Below the pieces are notes generated by a model. It was not told the origin of the DNA. It did no database searches and saw nothing but the letters and a program-made list of their open reading frames with translations. Source: Bacteroidota bacterium (GTDB taxonomy: Bacteria > Bacteroidota > Bacteroidia > Chitinophagales > BACL12). From it: a DNA stretch of 64,000 bases. Made by a program: the position numbers and the translations under genes. Each line of letters opens with the position of its first letter. The stretch's first letter is position 1. Of this stretch, positions 24,901 through 30,665 are shown piece after piece. Location of the stretch: assembly GCA_016706865.1 (NCBI GenBank), contig JADJIS010000003.1, positions 1,550,001 to 1,614,000 of the forward strand, given 5' to 3'.

Positions 24901-25804
24901 AATTTGTATTGGTGAAACCACAAATCTTTGTGCACCTGCAGGTTTTGCATCCTATCTTTGGAGCACCGGTGCAACTACCAATTGTATCAGTGTTTCTACA
25001 GCAGGAACATATTCAGTTACAGTTACAACGGTTGATGGTTGCAGTAGCACTTGCAGTAAAATTGTAACATCATATCCTGCACCTATAAGCTCAGTTATTA
25101 CTGCTGGAGGGCCAATCACATTTTGTCAAGGTGGTTCTGTAGTTCTATCTGGAAATAGTGGAGGAACCTGGAGCAATGGTGCAACAACTTCTACAATAAC
25201 TGTAAATACTAGTGGTGATTATTTTGTCACCAGTACTACAGGTTGTGGCACTCTAATTTCAAACCATATAATTGTAACAGTTAATCCGATGCCTGTTTGT
25301 GATATAACTGGTGACAGTTGTATTTGCACCGGAGAAACAGTTTTGATATGCGCACCTGAAGGTTTTGCCGAATACCTTTGGAGCACCGGACAAACAACCC
25401 GTTGTATTCATGTATCAGAATTAGGACTAAAAACTGTTATTGTTACAAATGAATTTGGATGCACCAGTTCATGCAGTATTGAAATAACCGAAGGGCCTTA
25501 TAGATTAGCATCAGATGAGAGTCTTAAATCTGTTGATGGCAACATTGAAGTTAAAGCATATCCAAATCCATTCAGCAATAAAGCGATTATAGAATTTACA
25601 AACACAGAATCAAATTCGTTTGTTGTAATCGAACTTTATACACTAACTGAAAATAAAGTAGCAATTCTTTTCCAAGGTGATGTTGAAAAGGGAATGTTAA
25701 ATACAGTAGAAGTGGAAGGAGAAAAACTACAAGCAGGTATTTATATTTATCGAATCATAAATGGTTCCCAAATAATTAATAGGAAACTAATATTGGTAAG
25801 ATAA
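18944..25804 (+). CDS. Giant secreted ice-binding-like (DUF3494) repeat protein with T9SS sorting domain
   Basis: A 2,286-residue protein. Signal peptide about 1-24 (ending TNFGQ). Residues 25-225 match the DUF3494/ice-binding beta-solenoid domain: LGTSSSFVLFTSVGAFENFG, GDIGTDAGVFSGFPPGTVIG, DALFIFKIDGAFSTG, VYWQINGEFTLGENSVFRG. Residues 228-2186 are 28 tandem modules of about 70 residues. Residues about 2200-2286 are a type A T9SS C-terminal sorting domain (KAYPNPFSNK...GIYIYRIINGS...KLILVR). ATG 18944 gives the signal peptide directly; an upstream in-frame start adds 13 non-signal residues. Export by T9SS to the surface or medium is expected; a role in ice binding or adhesion is inference. 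Confidence 0.9.
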   Translation: MIKKILNVLITVLLLTIPYTNFGQAPDLGTSSSFVLFTSVGAFENFGPSNVTGDIGTDAGVFSGFPPGTVIGEIHVEDAVSTQAAIDVGIAYGYLSALPCGSVIGTTLGSGQVLTPNVYCLGAASTLNGNLILDGQGDPDALFIFKIDGAFSTGTFASVTLINSASLCNVYWQINGEFTLGENSVFRGTVINAGAIHLLESSSLYGRALSTAGALDMHTNLVSISSEPTASIISAGGPISFCEGGSVILSGNIGGTWNTGATTPTITVTTAGDYFVTNTNTCGSVTSNHIITTINPLPTASVINADGPISFCEGGSVILSGNIDGTWSTGATTPTITVTTAGDYFVTNTNACGTVTSNHIVVTINPLPTASIITASGPIEFCGGGSVILSGNVGGTWSTGASTPTITVSTAGDYFVTNTNACGSVTSNHIIVTISAAPTASIITAGGPTSFCAGGSVILSGNVGGTWSTGASTPTITVTTAGDYFVTNTNACGTVTSNHLIITINPLPTASIITASGPTSFCGGGSVILSGNVGGTWSTGATTPTITVSAAGDYFVTNTNACGSVTSNHIIVTISAAPTASIITAGGPTSFCAGGSVILSGNVGGTWSTGASTPTITVTTAGDYFVTNTNACGTVTSNHIVITINPLPTASIITASGPIAFCTGGSVILSGNIGGTWSTGASTPTITVTTAGDYFVTNTNACGTVTSNHLIITINPLPTASIITASGPTSFCGGGSVILSGNVGGTWTGATTPTITVSAAGDYFVTNTNACGSVTSNHIIVTISAAPTASIITAGGPTSFCAGGSVILSGNVGGTWSTGASTPTITVTTAGDYFVTNTNACGTVTSNHIVITINPLPTASIITASGPIAFCTGGSVILSGNIGGTWSTGASTPTITVTSAGDYFVTNTNACGSVTSNHIIVTISAAPTASVITAGGPIKFCPGGSVILSGNVGGTWSTGASTPTITVTSAGDYFVTNTNACGTITSNHIIVTIKPLATASIITAAGPTAFCTGGSVILSGNIGGTWSTGASTPTITVSTAGDYFVTNTNACGSVTSNHIIVTISAAPTASILTAGGPIKFCPGGSVILSGNIGGTWITGATTPTITVTTAGDYFVTNTNACGTITSNHIIVTLKPLPTASIITAAGPTSICTGGSVILSGNIGGTWSTGASTPTITVTTAGDYFVTNTNACGSVTSNHIIVTISAAPTASVITAGGPIKFCPGGSVILSGNIGGTWNTGATTPTITVTTAGDYFVTNTNACGTITSNHIIVTIKPLPTASIITAAGPIAICTGGSVILSGNVGGTWNTGATTSSITVTTAGDYFVTNTNACGSVTSNHIIVTISPLPIASIISATGVTTLCEGGNVILTGNIGGIWNTGATTPTITVSTAGDYFVTNTNACGSVVSNHIVVTVYPLPLCNITGDASICEGESTHLCAPAECTSFLWNTGETTGCINVVASGTYTVTVTHGGGCVSTCSKTVVVTPLPTASLITAGGLTSFCAGGSVILSGNVGGTWNTGATTSSITVSTSGEYFVTNTNICGTITSNHIIVNVFPLPSCNITGDASICLGESTNFCGTPGLVSYLWNTGATTGCITASSPGIYTVTGTDINGCISSCSKTLTLYPEPVASIITASATTTFCEGGSVILSGNVGGTWSTGATTPSITVNTSGDYFVTNTTGCGNVISNHIIVTVNALPLCNITGDASICFGESTNLCGTPGLVSYLWNTGATTGCITVSSPGIYTVTGTNINGCISTCSKTLTLYPEPVASIISASGTTTFCAGGSVILTGNVGGTWSTGATTASITVNTSGDYFVTNTTGCGSVNSNHIIVTVNPLPVCNITGDAKICIGASTTLCAPPGLASYLWSTGATTSCITVSTAGTYSVKITNANGCFSICNKTVTLYEAPVASTITASGATTFCAGGSVILSGNVGGVWNTGATTSSITVNTSGDYFVTNTTGCGTAISNHIAVIVNSLPVCNITGNGKICIGETTNLCAPAGFASYLWSTGATTNCISVSTAGTYSVTVTTVDGCSSTCSKIVTSYPAPISSVITAGGPITFCQGGSVVLSGNSGGTWSNGATTSTITVNTSGDYFVTSTTGCGTLISNHIIVTVNPMPVCDITGDSCICTGETVLICAPEGFAEYLWSTGQTTRCIHVSELGLKTVIVTNEFGCTSSCSIEITEGPYRLASDESLKSVDGNIEVKAYPNPFSNKAIIEFTNTESNSFVVIELYTLTENKVAILFQGDVEKGMLNTVEVEGEKLQAGIYIYRIINGSQIINRKLILVR
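19625..25501 (+). repeat. 28-module intragenic tandem repeat (210-bp period)
   Basis: Twenty-two A modules (PTASIITAGGP...FCxGGSVILSGN(V/I)GGTW...GDYFVTNTNACG...SNHI) and six B modules (P-x-CNITGDASIC...LW(N/S)TG(A/E)TT...CSK). The first 17 are all A; the last 11 alternate B and A. Each is 70 residues except module 8, which lacks 1 residue (3-nt deletion near 21184). A modules carry two Cys, B modules six or more, suggesting disulfides. The Ig/PKD-like fold is inferred from the beta pattern. Confidence 0.9.
20361..21617 (+). repeat. Recent three-module segmental duplication
   Basis: The block 20361-20990 (module 4 end through module 7 middle) is repeated at 20991-21617 with only a few substitutions and one 3-nt deletion, while other module pairs differ much more. 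This marks a recent unequal exchange within the array. The breakpoints lie in the same caccaacaat...acagttaca stretch of modules 4 and 7. Confidence 0.8.
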
Positions 25805-25822
25805 TTTAATCACCTTTAATTT

Positions 25823-25856
25823 GAACTGCTCTCAGTAATGAGAGCAGTTCTTTTTA
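25823..25856 (+). terminator. Intrinsic terminator of the giant gene
   Basis: gaactgctctc and gagagcagttc form a perfect 11-bp stem with a 6-nt loop, followed by ttttt. It lies 19 bp after the stop codon. Confidence 0.9.
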
Positions 25857-26207
25857 ACATTGGATATCGGGCGCGTTTAATCAGGTAACATTAAAAAGGT
25901 ATATTATTATACAAAAAATGTATTAGTATATTTTATAATTCAGGTTCACATTTCATTAAAATTTAGGTTTGATCAGTTTAAATTATTTTTAATCGGAAAA
26001 CGAAATCGATAATATGGAAAAACATGCATATTTATTTATTGCTTTCTCTAACAATTAATTTAGAACAGAGTCATATAATATTAAAGAATTTGTGATTCAG
26101 AATTAAAAAATGAATGGTCAACACAACAACTCATGATCTACGGGAGCTGTTAAGTTTTTTCAATGTATAAACGAGCACTATTTGAATAATTTCAAAAAAA
26201 TATATTT

Positions 26208-26360
26208 ATGAGAAGAGGAATAAAATCAAATCCACTACAAACCAATTTGGGAAATATAAATTGGACCCAGTTTCCTGCTAATGTAAATAAAATCAGATGC
26301 GAAAAATTAAATCTGAGGCCTGAAAACATAGGATTAGTTGAACCTATCAGCATAACTTAA
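26208..26360 (+). CDS. Possible 50-residue small protein
   Basis: A frame from ATG 26208 to TAA 26360: starts MRRGIKSNPLQTNLGNINW and ends GLVEPISIT. It is basic at the start and not hydrophobic. No family is recognised and no ribosome binding site is visible, so it may be a random frame or a gene remnant. Its position upstream of the AraC-like gene is the only contextual support. Confidence 0.2.
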   Translation: MRRGIKSNPLQTNLGNINWTQFPANVNKIRCEKLNLRPENIGLVEPISIT

Positions 26361-26365
26361 TTACC

Positions 26366-26379
26366 TATTTGATCAAATA
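26366..26379. promoter_or_regulatory. 14-bp perfect palindrome tatttgatcaaata
   Basis: A self-complementary 14-mer 160 bp upstream of the second AraC-like gene. Its symmetry fits a small dimeric DNA-binding protein. No function can be assigned. Confidence 0.3.
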
Positions 26380-26538
26380 AATAATAAAACCTATAAATTG
26401 CTAAATTATAGCAATCCATAGCAACTGAAATGGTAACTTAGCAGAATATAAGGTTTTACTCCCACTTGATCATTAGCTACTCAACTAACAAAGTGTCTGT
26501 TTACTTGTTAATTATAAATTTAAACTATGTATAGCTCA

Positions 26539-27099
26539 ATGCATCTCTATATTAAAAATATGGTAAGTAATCGCTGCAAGCTAATTGTGCAGTCCGAATT
26601 GGAGAATATTAATATACCCTTTACCCGCCTCGTATTAGGCGAAGTTGATATAATGCAGACTATTTCAGACAAACAACGTGAAGAGCTGAAAGAGGCTTTA
26701 TCGAAATCTGGCCTGGAGCTTTTAGAGAACAAGAAAGCTATGCTTATAGAAAAAATCAGGAATATTATAGTGGAAATGATTCATTATGCTGAAAATCTGC
26801 CTAAAACAAAATTTTCAGAATATTTAAGCAGCAAATTAAATTACGACTACACCTATCTTTCCAATCTTTTTTCTGAACAACAGGGAACAACAATTGAGCA
26901 ATTTATCATAATAAATAAAATTGAACGAGTTAAAGAGTTACTTGATTACAATGAACTTACTTTAACTGAAATTGCACTCAAACTACACTACAGCAGTGTG
27001 TCTCACCTTTCAAACCAGTTTAAAAAGATTACCGGATATTCTCCTTCTGCTTTCAAAAAATTAAAAGATAAAAAATTGAATACGCTGGAAAGCTTATAA
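26539..27099 (+). CDS. AraC-family regulator with ferredoxin-like N-terminal domain (paralogue 2)
   Basis: A 186-residue protein. The N-terminal beta-alpha-beta unit (MHLYIKNMVSNRCKLIVQSEL; LGEVDIMQTISDKQ; KSGLELLENKKA) again has SxxC instead of CxxC. The AraC domain follows (FSEYLSSKLNYDYTYLSNLFS; ELTLTEIALKLHYSSVSHLS; QFKKITGYSPSAFK). ATG 26539 is preferred over ATG 26527 because it aligns with the paralogue at 16793. The N-terminal domain may be a sensor; the signal is unknown. It lies downstream of the giant gene in the same orientation and ends with its own terminator. Confidence 0.87.
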   Translation: MHLYIKNMVSNRCKLIVQSELENINIPFTRLVLGEVDIMQTISDKQREELKEALSKSGLELLENKKAMLIEKIRNIIVEMIHYAENLPKTKFSEYLSSKLNYDYTYLSNLFSEQQGTTIEQFIIINKIERVKELLDYNELTLTEIALKLHYSSVSHLSNQFKKITGYSPSAFKKLKDKKLNTLESL

Positions 27100-27203
27100 T
27101 CTTATAATACTAAACAATTTCTGTTTATAATCACGGCTTTGGTGCTTCAGGGAATTCCCAATTTCAACTTCAAAATTGTACTTACAATTCAACTATTTTC
27201 AAT

Positions 27204-27228
27204 AAACGGGGTAGTTTTTCCCCGTTTT
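27204..27228 (+). terminator. Intrinsic terminator
   Basis: aaacgggg and ccccgttt form an 8-bp stem with an 8-nt T-rich loop, followed by ttaatt. It is 104 bp after the second AraC-like gene. Confidence 0.7.
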
Positions 27229-27367
27229 AATTAATCAATTGGGATTGGCACCAATACCTGCGAATCTCACATTGCAACAGAAGTAATCACCTCCTGTGTT
27301 TGCTTGCATTTGGCATAATTATTTTAAGTATTTAGAGAGTAAAGCTCTCAAATTACATATTTAATTT

Positions 27368-29002
27368 ATGCCAGGAATTACCGACAACAACAAATTAGAT
27401 CAACCAGTAAATGAAAATTTAACTTCTGGAGCAAATATTCCTTTTTGGTTTGATCAAGCGGAAAAACCGATAAATTATGGCAAGTTAAAAAATGACCTCA
27501 CAACTGATACTTTAGTAATAGGCGGGGGTATTTCAGGGCTATCGGTTGCTTACTGTCTCGCATTAAAAGGACGCAAAGTAGTGTTAATTGAAGATGGATT
27601 TATAGGAAGTGGTGAAACCGGCAGAACAACAGCACATTTAACTTGTGCTCTTGATGATAGATATTTTGAATTGGAAAAAATTTTTGATGAAGAAACTGCA
27701 CGTCTTGCAGCTGATAGTCACAAAGCTGCCATTGATTGGATTGAAAATACAATAAGCGTAAATAATATAGATTGCAATTTTAAGCGTGTTGATGGATATT
27801 TATTTTTAGATCCTGACGATACTATTGAAACTTTAAACAAGGAATTTGATGCAACCCAAAGGGCTGGTATAAATACAGAATTAATAGATTCTCCACCTTA
27901 CATTAATTTAAATGGAGTTCGCACATCGCTAAAGTTTCCACACCAAGGCCAATTTCATATTCTTAAATATTTAAAAGGATTATCCGAGGCATTTATAAAG
28001 CTAGGTGGAATTATTTATACGGAAACAAAAGCAGAAAATATTACAAAAGAAGGAGCAACTGCAAATGGTTTCACTATTAAAGCTGTTCATATAGTAGTAG
28101 CAACTAATACCCCCATTAACGATTGGGTTACCATGCATACGAAACAATGGCCATATCGAAGTTATGTAATTGCTTCCAAAATTCCTAAAGGTGAAATTTC
28201 ATATGCATTATGGTGGGATACGGGCAAAAAAAAATCGCATTTAATTTCTGAACCCTATCATTACGTAAGACTTGAATCTTTTGATGAACACAACGATATT
28301 TTGATCATCGGTGGTGAAGATCATAAAACGGGTCAATCAGAAGATAACACCATTCATGAGGAAGATAGATACCTAAAACTCGAAACCTGGGCGAAAACAT
28401 ATTTTCCATCCTTTAGGAATATCGATTTCAAATGGTCGGGACAGGTAATTGAACCAATTGATTCATTGGCCTATATCGGAAAGAATCCGGGAGATGAAAA
28501 TATTTATATCATAACAGGTGATTCAGGCAATGGAATGACCCATGGCACTATTGGTGGAATACTTATTTCTGATATCATAACAGGAAAAGAAAATCCATGG
28601 ATTAAAATTTACGATCCTTCCAGAATTACTTTAAATAGAACTTTAGACTATTTACATGAAGCAGGAAATATGGTTGCACAGTATTTCGACTGGTTTACCA
28701 AAAATGAATTAGAGGAAGTAAATAAATTAAAACCATTGGAAGGAGGCATTTTCAGTTCCGGAATGAAAAAAATTGCGGTCTATAGAGATGAAAATAACAA
28801 ACTTCACGCATGCAGTGCAGTTTGTCCTCACCTGGGCGCAATATTACAATGGAACAACGACGAAAAAACTTTCGATTGTCCCATGCATGGTTCCAGATTT
28901 ACAACTGATGGAATTGTAATTAACGGACCGGCAGTTACTAACCTTAAAAGGTTGGATCCGACAATTACAGCAGAAGTTGAAAACGAAGTAAAATTTAAAT
29001 AA
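27368..29002 (+). CDS. FAD-dependent oxidoreductase fused to a Rieske [2Fe-2S] domain
   Basis: A 544-residue protein. The DAO-type FAD domain begins with the dinucleotide motif VIGGGISGLSVAYCLALKGR (about residues 51-70) and continues to about 430. The Rieske domain (about 450-540) has CPHLG and CPMHGS, the two Cys-His pairs that ligate the cluster. Close relatives in Bacteroidota are annotated only as FAD oxidoreductases with a Rieske centre. The electron donor and substrate are unknown. The DUF2383 gene follows 23 bp downstream, suggesting coexpression. Confidence 0.92.
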   Translation: MPGITDNNKLDQPVNENLTSGANIPFWFDQAEKPINYGKLKNDLTTDTLVIGGGISGLSVAYCLALKGRKVVLIEDGFIGSGETGRTTAHLTCALDDRYFELEKIFDEETARLAADSHKAAIDWIENTISVNNIDCNFKRVDGYLFLDPDDTIETLNKEFDATQRAGINTELIDSPPYINLNGVRTSLKFPHQGQFHILKYLKGLSEAFIKLGGIIYTETKAENITKEGATANGFTIKAVHIVVATNTPINDWVTMHTKQWPYRSYVIASKIPKGEISYALWWDTGKKKSHLISEPYHYVRLESFDEHNDILIIGGEDHKTGQSEDNTIHEEDRYLKLETWAKTYFPSFRNIDFKWSGQVIEPIDSLAYIGKNPGDENIYIITGDSGNGMTHGTIGGILISDIITGKENPWIKIYDPSRITLNRTLDYLHEAGNMVAQYFDWFTKNELEEVNKLKPLEGGIFSSGMKKIAVYRDENNKLHACSAVCPHLGAILQWNNDEKTFDCPMHGSRFTTDGIVINGPAVTNLKRLDPTITAEVENEVKFK

Positions 29003-29025
29003 TATTAATCAATTAAAAATATATT

Positions 29026-29478
29026 ATGAATAAAATGTCATCAATTTTAGTTTTAAACACCCTGATCGGAATCAATAACGACCGAATTGCAGGTTATCAA
29101 ATGGCATCAAATGCCACCGAGGAGTTTGATTTAAAAAACTTATTTGAAAATTTTATTCAAACAAGTAGAAAATGTAAAAGAGATCTCATTGGCGAAATTA
29201 ATAAAATGGGAGCTTCCGCAATGGAATGTTCTATTCTCAATGGGAAATTTTTTAGTGTTTGGATGGATATTAAATCAGCGCTAAATGGAAAAGACCGCAA
29301 TAATATACTCACATCCTGTGAAATAGGTGATGATGCAGCTGTGAAAACGTATACAAAAATACTTGAGCAAAATGAAAAAGACATCACGCTCTATCAATAT
29401 ACTATGATCAATATACAACATACATACTTGCGCATGGATCACAATAAAATTAAGAACATATGTCAAAGTTTTATTTGA
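29026..29478 (+). CDS. DUF2383/PA2169-family four-helix-bundle protein
   Basis: A 150-residue all-helical protein: ILVLNTLIGINNDRIAGYQMASN, then a KCKRDLIGEINKMGASAME helix and a C-terminal helical hairpin. This is the PA2169-type four-helix-bundle family (DUF2383), ferritin-like in shape but of unknown function and often found with stress genes. A second ATG lies at 29035. It is cotranscribed with or close to the FAD-Rieske gene. Confidence 0.85.
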   Translation: MNKMSSILVLNTLIGINNDRIAGYQMASNATEEFDLKNLFENFIQTSRKCKRDLIGEINKMGASAMECSILNGKFFSVWMDIKSALNGKDRNNILTSCEIGDDAAVKTYTKILEQNEKDITLYQYTMINIQHTYLRMDHNKIKNICQSFI

Positions 29479-29624
29479 CATATATCATTCATTAAATCAA
29501 AATAGTAAATCTTTTACAGAAAACATGTATTATATTTTAAAATTTAAATTTCCTCATCTAAAAGAGTAGCTAAAGTTTATACATATTATTTGTTTTTTGG
29601 TCATATTTTTTTATAATTAATAAA

Positions 29625-30665
29625 ATGATAGCAGTAAAAAAAGAAGGGATATTGATCAAAAAATCGAATTTAGGTTTCGAAAATGAAGGCGTATTTAATC
29701 CTGCCGCGATCCGCGAGGGCGAATTTGTTCATATTTTTTACCGGGCTGTAAGCAAAGGAAATCATTCCACTATTGGATACTGCAAGTTAAAAGGTCCGCT
29801 TACGATTGAGGAGAGATCTGAAACTCCGCTATTATTTCCAAAATTCGATTATGAATCAAGGGGGATAGAAGATCCTAGGATAGTTAAAATAGACGGTTTA
29901 TATTATTTGACCTATACCGCCTACGATGGTATAAATGCCTTAGGTGCTTTAGCTGTCTCAGAAGACCTGATAAATTTCGAAAGAAAAGGTATTCTCTCCC
30001 CACAAATTACTTTCGATGAATTTCGATTATTAGCGGAATGTAAAGGAGCAATTAATGAAAAATATCTGCGCTATAATGAACACGAACAAATAAAAGAGAA
30101 AAATGGAAAGAAAATTTTTATCTGGGATAAAAATATAATTTTTTTTCCGCGAAAAATAGATGGGAAATTCCATTTTTTGCATCGCATCAGGCCGGATATA
30201 CAAATGGTTTGTGTTCATGACCTTAACGAACTTACACAAGATTTTTGGCAAAACTATTTTATGCATATTGATAAGTGTATTGTTCTTTCACCAAAATTCG
30301 ATCATGAAGTAGGTTATATAGGTGGAGGCTGTCCCCCTATTGAAACTGAACATGGTTGGTTACTTATTTATCATGGAGTTCATGACACAATAGAAGGATA
30401 CGTATATTCTGCATGCGCAGCACTATTGGATCTGGAAAATCCCCAACAAGAAATTGCACGATTACCATATCCATTATTTTCTCCGGAATTTCCATGGGAG
30501 AAAATTGGAACAGTTAATAATGTTTGTTTTCCTACCGGCACAGCTTTATTCGATGATACTTTATATATATACTACGGAGCTGCAGACGAGCAAATTGCTA
30601 TTGCATCTATTCAACTTTCTGATCTTTTAAAAGAATTATTACAAAATAAATCTTCAAATGAATAA
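29625..30665 (+). CDS. GH130 glycosidase/phosphorylase
   Basis: A 346-residue five-bladed beta-propeller protein of glycoside hydrolase family 130: NPAAIREGEFVHIFYRA, SRGIEDPRIVKIDGLYYLTYTAYDG (catalytic Asp of GH130 in IEDPR), GGGCPPIETEHGWLLIYHG, PTGTALFDDTLYIYYGAAD. The family contains beta-mannoside phosphorylases and hydrolases. The ATG of the next gene lies inside this one, 8 bp before its end, so the two are translationally coupled. A mannose-based oligosaccharide is the likely substrate (inference). Confidence 0.92.
   Translation: MIAVKKEGILIKKSNLGFENEGVFNPAAIREGEFVHIFYRAVSKGNHSTIGYCKLKGPLTIEERSETPLLFPKFDYESRGIEDPRIVKIDGLYYLTYTAYDGINALGALAVSEDLINFERKGILSPQITFDEFRLLAECKGAINEKYLRYNEHEQIKEKNGKKIFIWDKNIIFFPRKIDGKFHFLHRIRPDIQMVCVHDLNELTQDFWQNYFMHIDKCIVLSPKFDHEVGYIGGGCPPIETEHGWLLIYHGVHDTIEGYVYSACAALLDLENPQQEIARLPYPLFSPEFPWEKIGTVNNVCFPTGTALFDDTLYIYYGAADEQIAIASIQLSDLLKELLQNKSSNE

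Larger units (their letters stand above)
25861..26538. other. Non-coding region between the giant gene and the second AraC-like gene
   Basis: About 680 bp without a convincing gene. It contains a 50-codon frame (26208-26360, listed separately), a perfect 14-bp palindrome tatttgatcaaata at 26366-26379 and a small hairpin ttgcta/tagcaa at 26398-26414. The remainder is AT-rich and unremarkable. Confidence 0.5.

Noticed and set aside
19625..25501. Long minus-strand and alternate-frame ORFs within the giant gene (for example 21859-22047, 24204-24422)
   Set aside because: They are shadows of the 210-bp repeat; the plus frame has the signal peptide, domains and sorting tail.
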